Shown here: positions 33,195 through 43,009 of the stretch, piece by piece | Position numbering within the stretch: the stretch's first letter is position 1 | How the letters are laid out: each line of letters starts with the position of its first letter | Source: Hymenopus coronatus | Lineage: Eukaryota > Arthropoda > Insecta > Mantodea > Hymenopodidae | Reading direction: 5' to 3' | Assembly (NCBI GenBank): GCA_030762935.1 | Contig: CM060884.1 | Location: forward strand, 77,481,696 to 77,545,695 | Length of the DNA stretch: 64,000 bases | Translations under genes and position numbers: made by a program | The notes under the pieces: model-generated | Seen by the model: only the letters and a program-made list of their open reading frames with translations | Database searches by the model: none | Told to the model about the DNA's origin: nothing

Positions 33195-33722
33195 TTAGGA
33201 GTCAATAACGTGTTTCATTCAACGATTCCCTAAGTGCCTTACAACAGCGATCTCCTCGCCATACTCTGGTAAACGAGATTCACCTGTTATACGACTGGCA
33301 AACAACTCATCTTTGTATGGATACCAGGTAACAATCGTGCTGACATGTGCTGTACCAGATGTCAAGCTAGTGGACTACAACATCCAGCCCAGTACCTAAT
33401 AGACCAGATACTAGTAACTCGACTATGTCACACTGCGCTACCTGCTCTATGTAACTCTGATCACAGCTTGCTGAGTGACTTAACTGTGGAGTTCCTGCAA
33501 ACTTACAGCTGGCCTTAGGTGACCAACATTGCCGCAGGAAAGTCATCAACTGTGCAAAATTATTAATGGTATTTAAATTGTTGCCAAGTTTGTTATTGTT
33601 AATTAACCACTGTAAGATTTAATGCAACATTTTGCAATTCTACTTCATTGTACAACTCAGTGTTCTGTCGCGATATGACCTCATTGTTGAAGAGACTATA
33701 ATAAACTAAAAAAAAAAAAAAA
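33195..33722 (+). mobile_element. LINE 3' end with RNase H relic and poly(A)
   Basis: From about 33313 a frame of roughly 60 codons reads FVWIPGNNRADMCCTRCQAS. This resembles the WIPGH-----N--AD block of RNase H domains in non-LTR elements, with the His and Glu positions altered. The insert ends with a TAATAAACTAAA segment and an A16 tail at about 33707-33722. No reverse transcriptase part is present, so it is a 5'-truncated dead copy. Confidence 0.65.
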
Positions 33723-34295
33723 ATGTCGCTCAATTTACTTTTAATTTCAAGAGGAAAAACAACATTTGAGTGTAACATCAGTTGAGTGTTATACCCAAGC
33801 CATAAAGCGCTGAACACAAGACTCGATGGGCCGGAAAGGCGTAATTACTTCTCTAGGGGAGTTGATACTCAATAAACGATACCAGGGGGCGTTATACTTT
33901 ATCAGAAGGGCTCGTGTTGTGTTTGTAAAACAAGCTACTGAACGTAAAACTAACGTACCTTCCGTAAATTACATTTTCAAATGGAATTCTTCATATGATT
34001 TGTTGCGAGTAACCTCTGAAGTGCTCTTCATTCTGAATGATTTGTTAATAGCTCGTAAACTATAAACTTCCTTACGCGAAGCAACTTATTTCAATACTGA
34101 ATGGAAATGTGTGAATATTGTATATGAGCTATCTGCACATGTGTGAGTGTTGTGATATTGCAGCGCCCGCGCGCGTGTATGTGTCTGTATTTCCAGTGTT
34201 ATGAACATATGTAGGAAATATTTTCAATTCAAGTATTTTTAGACAATATGTACAGTCACCTGACCCATTTTTATTGTAAACTTAATAAATAATAC
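33723..34295. other. Spacer with a faint HTL-1 trace
   Basis: At about 33985-34070 the block with CCTCTGAAGTGCTCTTCATT followed by GCTCGTAAAC resembles the HTL-1 middle. The rest is unassigned; a short GC/GT alternating stretch lies at 34165-34190. Confidence 0.5.
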
Positions 34296-35012
34296 TACAT
34301 TTTTTCTTTCTTTAGTCCTATATGTACGAAGTACATTGTGGATAGAGAAGGTATTGTATTCCACTCAAATATTTGATGTCCACATTTCACCAGAAATATG
34401 TTTTAGGACCCCTGAATCCCAAAAAAAAAAAGCATTTTCAGAAAAAAGTGCGTGTGTTTGTGTCTGTAGACAACATAGGTCAAAAACCATAAGACGGTTA
34501 AATACCAAGTGTTTAAGTTTGGTATCTTCCAAGGATGCAACACTAAGACTTTCAAGAAAATTCCCCCCACCCCAACTACTCTTTACGTGGAAATATTTTT
34601 AAAAATGTTTTTTCTTAAAACTGGCACTAACGATTTTGATTAAAATGCCACATATTAAAGGCATTTCCATCACAAATAAAATGTATATCTTGAATTTTCA
34701 AGGAAAAGCCCTTGAAAACCTGTTGTATAACTGATAAAGCGCAAGAAGTTGCTAAAGAACACCTTTTTGTAGAGTTAACTGTTGTAAAAATATTCCTTGT
34801 TATTCATTTCAGTTTTAAACTTCTGTAAAACATCCTGGCATGCAAAAACAACCAACTTTCAATCAATTTGTTCGACGAGCAACAAGTTTAACCTAGTGTA
34901 CTGCCAAGGAACTTTTCTTAAGAAGTTGTGGCAATGTTTAGTATGAACTAAATGGAAGAATAATTTGAGAGAAGAGGTTGACAAACTGATATGAATGAAA
35001 CACATATAATTG
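34296..35012 (+). mobile_element. HTL-1 copy 34
   Basis: Left end TTCTTTCTTTAGTCCTATAT, right end ATATGAATGAAACACATATA. Internal deletions shorten the 3' half. Confidence 0.87.
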
Positions 35013-35033
35013 AGCTAAACTTGTCGCATAAGC

Positions 35034-36020
35034 ACCTTTTTACTTTCTCTGCACGTACTATGTACATAGTGTATAGAGAAGGTATTGTATTGTACCCAAA
35101 AATTCAATACCGAGATTTCACCGGAAATATACTTTTTGCAACTTCCTGAATAAAAAAAAAGAATTTTTAGAAAAATGTTCCGTGTGTCTGTCTGTCTCAG
35201 TGTGTATGTGGGCAGCATAGCTCAAAATACCAAACTTAGTGTTTGAGTTTAGTATCTCCCAAGGATGCGACACGAAGATTTTTTTGATTTTTTCTTTAGG
35301 CCGCGCCGTGGCCAAGTGGTTAGACCACTTACCTCTCCAAGCGACCGAATGTGATATTTGTGGTGGACAAAGCGGCGCTGGAACGGATTTCCTCCGGGTT
35401 CTCCGGTTTCCCCCGCCATCGCATTCCATCGGTGCTCCATCTTCATTCATGTATCATCAGTGACACCGCCTGCGGTGCCATAAGTAGAAGATCCTACACC
35501 CCCAATAAGCCTTTACATGGAACAATTTCGAAAATTTTGATTTTGTCAAAATTGGCTCCAAAATCTCTTATATTGAAGATAATTACATAACAAATAAAAT
35601 GAAAATCTTGAATTTGTTTGGTAACAGCTTGTAAAGACCTGTTCATTCTGGATGAATTTTCTATAACTGGTAAACCGTAAGAGATAGACCAAGCTTACTA
35701 CTCAAAACATGTAGATCACGATAAAACACACAATTTATGTCATATACATTTTTTCTCGTAGTTTGCCGTTTTCGAGATATTCCTTGTTATTCATTTAGTT
35801 TTAAAATACTTGCAACTTTTCTCATACGGGAACTTGTCAACTCCTGGCCACGCAAAGAAACGGATTTCAATCACATAGCAACCACATTTTAAAACATTTG
35901 ACTGTATGTTTATCTTAGTGTATTCCCTTCTACTTACAAGGAAGCAAGTAATAAGACAATTTCTGCTAGTATTTTAGCAGTAAATAGAAGAATAAGTCAT
36001 GTGAATGCAGCTCATCAATT
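35034..36020 (+). mobile_element. HTL-1 copy 35, split by a SINE
   Basis: Left terminus and palindrome are perfect (ACTTTCTCTGCACGTACTAT). After GACACGAAGATT a SINE at 35297-35497 interrupts; the element resumes at CACCCCCAATAAGCC. It ends GTCATGTGAATGCAGCTCAT with a T-run, and is close to copy 1 in its 3' part. Confidence 0.9.
35297..35497 (+). mobile_element. tRNA-derived SINE-beta
   Basis: The head CCGTGGCCAAGTGGTTAGAC is a clear tRNA-like A-box arm. The B box is degenerate. The body holds CCGGGTTCTCCGGTTTCCCC, a motif shared in diverged form by the SINEs at 37254, 47884 and 57990. Confidence 0.75.
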
Positions 36021-36320
36021 TTTTTTTTTTTCGTGGAGTTGGCTGTTTTCGATATATTGGTTTCAGTTTTAAAATACTTATACGGGACCTGGACTTCTAG
36101 CCACACAAAGAAAGGGACTTCACTTCCACTACAATCGTATTTTAAAACATTTGACTGTCGCTTTAGCCTAATGTATTTCCTTATGTTCCTTCTACTTACA
36201 AGTAATAAGGACAATTTCTTCTAATGTTTATAACGATTGCATGGAAAGATAGAAGAATAAGCTTATTAACGATAGATAATTTGTTACAGAGATATAGAGA
36301 AAGAAATGTGAATGCAAATA
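36021..36320 (+). mobile_element. HTL-1 copy 36, 3' part
   Basis: It starts in the TTTTTTCGTGGAGTTG segment directly at the T-run of copy 35 and ends at ATAGAGAAAGAAATGTGAAT. Confidence 0.85.
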
Positions 36321-36676
36321 GTCTAAGTAAAGAGTAGAGAAAGCTAGTAAGGGTTACATAATTGAAGGGCTTTAATCACCATGAGAGGAAGACTACACTG
36401 GGTTTTTCAGACCCATGCTGATCGCTTGACTGGTCAGTAAAATCCCCGGATGTGAACTCTATCGCCAGACACAGTACTGGATCAAACTTCACAAAACGCC
36501 TAATCTCGACGGTTGCTCACGTTAAATCATCTTCAATTAGCTATCCTGAACATTAATGATCCGTTTCAAGTCAGTAGCGGAAATATTCATTCTGTACAAA
36601 TATTCGCTATCCAGATTTAAATATAAGTACATTTTTGAGGTTAATAAACGAATCTGCGTGTTCCATAATTAAAGAA
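36321..36676. other. Unassigned spacer
   Basis: Unique DNA of balanced composition near 36400-36540; no domain recognised. Confidence 0.5.
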
Positions 36677-36770
36677 ATCTGATGTGTAACATCCACATGA
36701 CTTTCTCCACATAATCAATTTTTCTTAAACAAACGTATTCTTCTATATACTGATTTAGCATTTTCTAGAG
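36677..36770 (-). mobile_element. HTL-1 copy 37, 3' terminal fragment
   Basis: TCTGATGTGTAACATCCACA and TGACTTTCTCCACAT mark the element end; the rest is lost. Confidence 0.75.
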
Positions 36771-36842
36771 TAGCTCACATTTGCCGGGACTTATGTTATG
36801 GTTGACTTCTACGTACCTTTCTTGTAAATGGTGCCTCAATAG

Positions 36843-36916
36843 TTCTTGTTTGCATTTATTTACACACACACACCCACATATATATGGGTGTGTGTGTAAA
36901 TAAATTCAAACAAGAA
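36843..36916. repeat. 74-bp near-perfect palindrome
   Basis: The arms run TTCTTGTTTG-ATTTATTTACACACACAC and its reverse complement, around CATATATATG. Only about two positions mismatch per arm. An AT dinucleotide run follows at 36917-36930. Confidence 0.92.
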
Positions 36917-36984
36917 AGTATATATATATACTTCGCTACCTAGCATGTACTACAATCACCTATTAAGTAGTAAAATGGGTACTA

Positions 36985-37250
36985 AAAGAAAAAGTAAAAA
37001 CGAAAAGTAGGATGAACACGAAACCTTATGTTGAAGTTCAGTATTTTAAAAAGTCGTGATACGAATTCTCACTGCCTCAAACCTCATTTCACACTAGAAA
37101 TTTATTGAATGTTTTACTGGCTCTGTAATTATATAGATCAAATTGTCGTATATCTAAAATATTTGCTACACCATTAAAAATTATATCTTATATTTCTGTG
37201 AAGTGTTCTTGATTGTGAATGACTTTTGTAAGAGATAGAGAAAATGTATA
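36985..37250 (+). mobile_element. HTL-1 copy 38, diverged middle part
   Basis: Recognised by the order of AAAACGAAAAGTAGGA, AGTATTTTAAAAAGTCGTGA, AATTGTCGTATATCTAAAAT and TTGTAAGAGATAGAGAAAAT. Many substitutions suggest an old copy. Confidence 0.6.
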
Positions 37251-37253
37251 TCC

Positions 37254-37510
37254 TTGAAACCGAGCAGAATAGCGCAGGCGATAGCGTCTGTAGGCCGCAG
37301 AGGGAGGTCCAGGTTTCGAACCCCGGCGCCTGCCAATTCTTCCCCATAGGTTTTTTTGTGGTTTGCGCGGGTCAGCTGGCAAATGCTTGGATAGTTATTT
37401 TTAACGACGACTTTCCTGGTTCCATCACTCAGTGCGACTCTTGCTCTGCACTAAGTCCTACTGTCTGCGTTCCGTGGAGGCGCATATCTTCAATCATGTC
37501 CTCCTAACAT
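37254..37510 (+). mobile_element. tRNA-derived SINE-gamma
   Basis: A box AGAATAGCGCAGGCGATAGC at about 37264 and B box CCAGGTTTCGAACCCCGG at about 37308, spaced as in a tRNA. The body carries GTTTTTTTGTGGTTTGCGCG and a 3' part ending near CTCCTAAC. No target duplication was found. Confidence 0.8.
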
Positions 37511-37847
37511 TTCCATAGACACGTTGAAGTCTGAGGTCAATTTCAGCACCAGATTTTTCCCCTTTAACAAGGAATTCAATGGCAGCATGCTGTAGAAACA
37601 AAACATTGATGTCCACCATTTTGGAAAAACTGCTTGTGATAAAGATAATGACGTCACAATAGAACAGCATGAGAGGTAAACTCTGTGGGTTATGATTCTG
37701 CAGTCCTTTTTGTTACATTGTAGAATTTGAATTTTAACAATGGGCTTCTCACGGCTTTTAACGTATTGAAGAAATATAGTGTTGGTATTTAATGTTGACT
37801 ATAAGAATATAAAAATAAAGCATAAGCAGCTCTAATAAACGAAATTG
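37511..37847. other. Unassigned spacer
   Basis: Unique sequence; nothing recognised. Confidence 0.5.
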
Positions 37848-37912
37848 AGGATGTCACACTAAATCGATTTATTTTTTTAGTTTTAATATTTGTATTATGA
37901 ATATTTTTTTGG
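37848..37912 (+). pseudogene. nad5: Short nuclear copy of mitochondrial nad5
   Basis: Read in the invertebrate mitochondrial code, the frame from ACACTAAATCGATTTATT gives TLNRFIFLVLMFVLWMFFW, with ATA as Met and TGA as Trp. This is an inner NADH dehydrogenase subunit 5 segment. It overlaps in content with the larger minus-strand nad5 copy at 38466-38917. Confidence 0.75.
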
Positions 37913-38101
37913 AGGGCTATCCAGAAAGTGACACGATTTGTCATAACTAAACAATAACGAAACTAATCAACACAAAACTTCATTTGCAAATTTACATTAC
38001 TTTATTCTATTTCTCAACATTGCTATCAAGGTATTTCTTGTCACGTGGTACCAGTTTTTCAATGCCGATGTTATACTTTTCTACTCCGAAAGGAATTATT
38101 C

Positions 38102-38102
<1 letters not shown>

Positions 38103-38142
<40 letters not shown>
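38103..38142 (+). repeat. Poly(T), 40 bases
   Basis: An uninterrupted T-run within the left half of the composite mariner. It may be the poly(A) tail of a lost minus-strand retroinsertion. Confidence 0.95.
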
Positions 38143-38145
<3 letters not shown>

Positions 38146-38465
38146 GTACAAACTTTTCGGTCAATCAAATTTTATGTGGTGATGATGCAATGAACGGGTC
38201 TTCAGTGAGGTAGTGACACATAATTTACGAGTAATCAAGGAGGAACATTACAGTGTGTACGATAAAGACCGGAGTGGAAGTTCATCAATCGTTATGGAGC
38301 AGTTGAAAGTAAATAAAGATAAAAGATTTCAGAAAAACCGGTGTTTCACTTTTGATACCGTAGGACATTATGAATGGAAAAGATTTCCCAACCATGTGGT
38401 AGTGACATATTGGATTATATTTTACGGGTGGTATCTACGTTGCTAACCAAGCTGAAAAAGAAATT

Positions 38466-38917
38466 TGAGCACTCTTATTTATACAACTAAAAATGAAATT
38501 GAATATATCTCATTTTTATTTAATAAACAATCCAAATAAAAACATAATTTCATCTTTCAAAATTTAATATTCTTGCAATAGCTGTTAATAAAGCAACATA
38601 CCCTATTCGATTTGATAAAGCAGCGAATATACCAGCATTATAAGATTTTACATTTTGATAATAAATAACTAAACAATAATAAACTGATCCTAAACCATCC
38701 CATCCTAATAAAATTCAAATTAAATTAGGACTAAATTAAAAAAGACATTATTAAAACTAAAAAAAATAAATCGATTTAGTGTGATATTTCCTACTATATA
38801 AACTTCACTATATAAAATTGCTAATGAAGAAATTAATATCATAAAACTTAAAAATAATAAATATATTCAATCAAAGTCATAACAATAGATGAAGATCTCA
38901 ATCTAATTCCCATTCAA
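38466..38917 (-). pseudogene. nad5: Nuclear copy of mitochondrial nad5 (NUMT)
   Basis: The minus strand in invertebrate mitochondrial code reads, in order, FIEWE, then SSSIVMT (AGA read as Ser), FDWMYLLFLSFMM, SSLAILYSEVYM, TLNRFIFF, and then ILLGWDGLGSVYYCLVIYYQ, NAGIFAALSNRIGYVALLTA and MLNFESWNYVF. This is the quinol-proximal core of complex I subunit ND5, including the conserved GWDGLG. Frame shifts separate the blocks and TGA/ATA usage would be fatal in the nucleus, so it is a mitochondrial DNA insertion without function. Its 5' side joins a LINE directly at 38917. Confidence 0.92.
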
Positions 38918-39615
38918 TAAATCCCTGGACACGTTGGCCTTCCGGGGAATGAACTCACAGATTTGGCAGCGAAATGGCAGTCACAGAGCCCAGGGTTAAT
39001 GTTACCAACAGCGGGAGATGTTAGGGCTCTTGTGCGGAGAGCTGTATTTTTGAGCTGGCATGCGGAGGGGTCGGCTCTCCGAGGTAACACGACCTCCCTG
39101 TCACCTGGGCTCCTCCTCACGTCCTCCTCGTCGGGAGGAGGTGATCTTGGCTCGGCAGCGAATTGGCCGCTGTTGTTTTAATCATTGTTATATTTTTACT
39201 AGAGATCCTGAACCTGTCTGTTCGCTCTGTCAGTAGCTCATGTGCTGGTAGTGTGTGCTGCTCTGGTATCTTTACGCGCCACTCTCCAGCTGCCCGCCTC
39301 CCTAGCGGAGGTCCTTGGCAATGACCCCGCTGTGGTTGACAGACTTTTATCAACAATTAGTTTTACCTTCAGGATCTAGTTCTTTCTATAAGCTTATAAG
39401 ACATTTAGTTTTACCCGTTTTTATCCATTTTTACAGTCGTTGTTTTAACTGGTTTTATGGATTTTATGACAAGTGGTGTTTAGTATTTACAGTTTCTTTT
39501 TGGCATTTTAAACCCATTTTAGTTTCACCTCATGCCCCGTTTAGTTCTCTAAGAGCGCTGATAACCCTAGAAGTTGAGCGCCCTTAAACCCCTATCATCA
39601 TTCAATAAAATAAAT
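38918..39615 (+). mobile_element. LINE 3' end with RNase H domain relic
   Basis: From 38921 the frame reads IPGHVGLPGNELTDLAAKWQ, the HVG-x-x-GNE-x-x-D-x-x-A block of RNase H domains in R1/I/jockey-type retrotransposons, including the catalytic Asp. The frame stays open to 39181. The 3' untranslated tail reads TTGAGCGCCCTTAAACCCC and ends ATCATCATTCAATAAAATAA. The reverse transcriptase is missing (5' truncation at 38918). Confidence 0.8.
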
Positions 39616-39768
39616 TATATTATTTATAACGAAAACTGGTACCACGTGACAATAAATACCTCGATAGCAATGACGATTACGTTTAGAAATAGAGTAAGGT
39701 AATGTAACTTTGTGTTGATAGCTTTCGTTATGTCAGTCACTTTCTGCATGGCCCTCTTGAAAGCAAAT

Positions 39769-40211
39769 AACGATTGAAATTATTTCGTAACTGCTAGGAA
39801 ATAAAATCTTCTCATTAAGAACGGAAAGAAACATTATATGACAAGGAATTTCGCGTCATTTTAAAGAAATGAAGGAGAGAAAAGCAGAGAGGGAGGGTGG
39901 GAGAGTAATAATCCTCAAGCTCTTTCACAAAGCTCCTCTCATAACGCGAACATAGCTAATGTCTTTTTTTGATCTTAAACACTGATAAGAAAGTGTAAAT
40001 TTTCCTTCAGATTAAAAGTAGCTTTTTAAAAGACTTAATGTTCACACAACGTTTATAAAATACTACTCTGACAAACTTTGATGTGCTTTTGTTAAACATC
40101 TGCAAGTGAAGAGGCCCATAAAGACAAACGTACTGTTATACTGGGTAGAAAAAAGTGTTTACGTTAATATTAACGGGATAAGGTGATACTATAACGTATT
40201 AAAGCTAGAGT
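39769..40211. other. Unassigned spacer
   Basis: AT-rich with a GA-rich patch (39865-39910). No gene recognised. Confidence 0.5.
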
Positions 40212-40303
40212 TTTTACATACAATGTACATGATGTATAGAGGAAGTATTGCATTCCACCAAGATTTCACCGGAACTACATGTTTTGAGACCCCTGAATCT
40301 AAA
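40212..40303 (+). mobile_element. HTL-1 copy 39, left part of a host copy
   Basis: A degraded 5' palindrome and CACCGGAACTACATG up to the A-tract CCTGAATCTAAAAAA. The same copy continues at 41144 after the nested insertion. Confidence 0.88.
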
Positions 40304-41143
40304 AAAATCTGATGTGTACCATTCAGGTGACTTTCTCTGCATATCTACAATAAATTATTGTTGAAAAGCTTATTCTTCAATTTACTTAATGTTAATCGAC
40401 AAAAAGTAGCAGAAATAATCTCATTAGTTGCTTCTTTGTAAGTAGAAGCGAAATAATGGAGTACCATAGGTTAAAGTGATAGTCAAAAGCTGGTTGCTAT
40501 GTGACTGAAGTTCCTTTGTTTGTATGGACACAAGTTGACAAATTCCTGTATTTTAAAGTCCATACTAATAACAAGTAATACCTCAGAAACGATCAACTGT
40601 ACGAAAAAAAATGTATGTAACATAAATTGTGTGTTTTGACGTGCTCTACATTATTTGTGTGGCAAGTTTTTGTCTATCTCTTACTCTTTAGCAGTTCTGC
40701 AAAATTCAAATAAAAATTCATCCAAAATAAACATGTATTCAGAGGCTATTCCTAGAAAATTGTAGAAATACATTTTATTTGTCATGTAAATATCTTAAAT
40801 ATAAGAGATTTTAATCAAAATCGTTAGTCATTTTTGATAAAATAAAAGTTTACGAAATTTTTTCCATGTAAACGTAGTTGGGGATGGGCGGATTTTCTTG
40901 AAAACCTTCTTGTTGCATTCCTGAAAGATACTGAAATTAAATACCAACTTTGGTATTTAACTAAGTATGCTACACACATACCTACATACAGATAGACATA
41001 CACAAGGACATTTTTCTAAAAATTTTTGTTTTTATTTAAGAGGCTCTAAAACATATATTTCCGGTGCAAGTCTCCATATGGAATTTTTGGGCGCATTACA
41101 ATACCTTCTCTATACGCTATGTAGAGAACACGTGTAGAGAAAG
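40304..41143 (-). mobile_element. HTL-1 copy 40, complete, cleanly nested
   Basis: An 840-bp insertion bounded by TCTGATGTGTACCATTCAGG and ACGTGTAGAGAAAGTA. The flanks CTGAATCTAAAAAA and AAAGTATTTTTAGTAAAATG are contiguous in all intact copies. This fixes both termini and shows insertion in an A-run (a T-run in element orientation) without a recognisable target duplication. Confidence 0.93.
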
Positions 41144-41629
41144 TACAAAGTATTTTTAGTAAAATGTCCGTGAGGGTTTATGGGCTGAATAGCTCAAAAA
41201 TGAAACTCCGTTCAGTATCTTTCAAGGATGCGACACGAAGATTTTCAAGAAAATTCTACACCCTCAAATTTACAAAGAACATATTTTAAAAATGTTTATT
41301 TTCTCAGAAATGGTTTTAGCAATTCTGATTAAAATGACGTGCATTAAAACTATTTACAGCGCAAATAAAATGCACATCTTGAACTTTCTGGGAATAGCCC
41401 ATAACATCTTTATTCTGGATAAATTCTACGGAGTTTTTTCATAACTGGTATACCGTAAGAGATAAACAAAAGCTTGCTTAAACTAGAAGAAGCCGTGGTC
41501 TGCTGGAGTTTTCAGGTCCAGACGTTTCTTTCACGACTGCGGTGATCACCATGGCGTGGCCTAAGTCTTCTCAGTGAAGGTTTGGTCGCAACTGACTCGT
41601 TGGCCAGGAGCCAGGAGCAGGAACTAGTC

Positions 41630-41647
41630 GCCCGAGTGTACTCGGGC
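41630..41647. repeat. Perfect hairpin, left arm
   Basis: GCCCGAGT-GT-ACTCGGGC, an 8-bp perfect stem. The partner copy in the right arm is at 42708-42725 with CA in the loop. Confidence 0.95.
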
Positions 41648-41806
41648 GGGGGCAAATCACCACGGTACCTATCCGCTTTTCTCGCGGATTTACCCGTGTG
41701 ATATAAAAGATGTAGTCTTGTGCAAGCGTTTATGTCTGTGTCGAAGTAATGTGGGCAGGGTGTTTCCCTCTGTGCAGCCGGCGCGGGCTGGCTTACCTAC
41801 CGGGGT

Positions 41807-41850
41807 GGTCACCCACCCAGAGAGGGACCAGGCCCGATGCTGCTTAACTT
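41807..41850 (-). promoter_or_regulatory. 5S-like internal control region, left outer
   Basis: On the minus strand: box A AAGTTAAGCAGCATCGGGC, then, at the 5S spacing, GGGTGGGTGACC (box C). Its total length of 44 bases equals that of the corresponding part of animal 5S genes. The rest of the 5S sequence is absent. Confidence 0.8.
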
Positions 41851-41968
41851 GGCCAGCCGCTTGCGGGCTGTCAAGGAAAGCAGTGCCGGCTAGCGGGGAG
41901 AACTGAAAGGATGTAGGTACGGGGTGGGGGAAGCCAGTGTTGCAGATCTGGTCGGAGTACAACTGAAC

Positions 41969-42012
41969 GGTCACCCGTCCGAGTTGAGACCGGGCCCGAT
42001 GCTGCTTAACTT
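41969..42012 (-). promoter_or_regulatory. 5S-like internal control region, left inner
   Basis: Minus-strand AAGTTAAGCAGCATCGGGC with CGGACGGGTGACC. It lies 162 bases from the outer one, the same spacing as in the right arm. Confidence 0.8.
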
Positions 42013-42164
42013 GGCGGGTAGAGCTGTAAAGAAGGGTGAGGCGGCCGAAAAACTACCATCCCAAGGCGTCCTTGGAAAGGCGGTAGCTTACGCGTCTCCT
42101 AGGCAGCGTGTGGTCGTAAAGACCGAGTGTTCACCTGGCCGGAATCCCTTACATAGTGGACGCT

Positions 42165-42184
42165 GTGCGAGAAAGAGCTCGCAC
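42165..42184. repeat. Central hairpin of the foldback element
   Basis: GTGCGAG-AAAGAG-CTCGCAC, a 7-bp perfect stem near the symmetry axis. Confidence 0.9.
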
Positions 42185-42342
42185 AATATACACTAAACTT
42201 GCTCCTCACCCAAATCCCCAGGTGAACACTCTCGGTCTTTACGACCACACGCTGCCTAGGAGACGCGTAAGCTACCGCCTTCCCAAGGACGTCTTGGGAT
42301 GGTAGTTTTTCGGCCGCCTGTCCCTTTACAGTTCTACCCGCC

Positions 42343-42386
42343 AAGTTAAGCAGCATCGGGCCCGGTCTCAACTCGGACGGGTGACC
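42343..42386 (+). promoter_or_regulatory. 5S-like internal control region, right inner
   Basis: Box A AAGTTAAGCAGCATCGGGC, then CCGGTCTCAACTCGGACGGG and TGACC. It is the mirror copy of 41969-42012. Confidence 0.8.
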
Positions 42387-42504
42387 GTTCAGTTGTACTC
42401 CGACCAGATCTGCAACACTGGCTTCCCCCACCGCGTACCTGCATCCTTTCAGTTCTCCCCGCTAGCCGGCACTGCTTTCCTTGACAGCCCGCAAGCGGCT
42501 GGCC

Positions 42505-42548
42505 AAGTTAAGCAGCATCGGGCCTGGTCCCTCTCTGGGTGGGTGACC
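42505..42548 (+). promoter_or_regulatory. 5S-like internal control region, right outer
   Basis: Box A AAGTTAAGCAGCATCGGGC, then CTGGTCCCTCTCTGGGTGGG and TGACC. It is the mirror copy of 41807-41850. Confidence 0.8.
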
Positions 42549-42977
42549 ACTCCGGTAGGTAAGCCAGCCCGCGCCGGCTGCACAGAGGGAAACACCCTGC
42601 CCACATTACTTCGACACAGACATAAACGCTTGCACAAGACTACATCTTTTATATCACACGGGTAAATCCGCGAGAAAAGCGGATAGGTACCGTTGTGATT
42701 TGCCCCCGCCCGAGTACACTCGGGCGACTAGTTCCTGCTCCTGGCTCCTCCTGATTCCTGATTGGTTCAGATGATCTCGTTGGGTTTGTGCCTGTTTGAT
42801 GTTCTCAAGTAGCGGATGCCAGTTTTCCTATTGAAGTTATTGGCATGTTTCTATTGCTTCACGTTAGCATGGTAACAATGTATAGATGAGAGATGTTTCA
42901 TGATATTGAATCATGTGTTCCGCTTCTGCCCAAAGTGCATGTTCAGCGATTGCAGAACATGCACATAGACCACGCCA

Positions 42978-43009
42978 CTGAAGATGTTCACCGCAGTCGT
43001 GAACGAAAC
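42978..43009 (+). other. Hammerhead-like core pattern (weak)
   Basis: CTGAAGA, then a perfect stem GTTCAC-CGCAGTC-GTGAAC, then GAAAC, followed by a possible stem CTGGA / TCCAG. This is the order of hammerhead ribozyme core elements known from Penelope-like retroelements. The closing stem I and the cleavage-site triplet are not convincing. Confidence 0.25.

Larger units (their letters stand above)
37914..39768 (+). mobile_element. Composite mariner-like element with long inverted ends
   Basis: The left end (37914-38065) starts GAGGGCTATCCAGAAAGTGA, a typical mariner terminal sequence. The right end (39630-39768) is its inverted copy over about 130 bases, sharing GTCACGTGGTACCAGTTTT. Inside, 38143-38460 includes a frame (77 codons, 38213-38446) with DRSGSSSIVMEQLKVNKDKR, loosely like the linker after the mariner HTH. 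The rest of the transposase is replaced by a nad5 copy and a LINE 3' end. It cannot be autonomous. Confidence 0.7.

Noticed and set aside
35239..35590. Frames of 74-79 codons resembling a GC-rich gene
   Set aside because: They coincide with the inserted SINE and end with it.
41807..42548. Functional 5S rRNA genes
   Set aside because: Only the 44-bp control-region part matches; the 5' third and 3' end of 5S rRNA and a correctly placed T-run terminator are missing.
41690..42665. Four overlapping frames of 62-110 codons
   Set aside because: They are mirror images in the two arms of the foldback element over 5S-like sequence, best explained by the palindrome itself.
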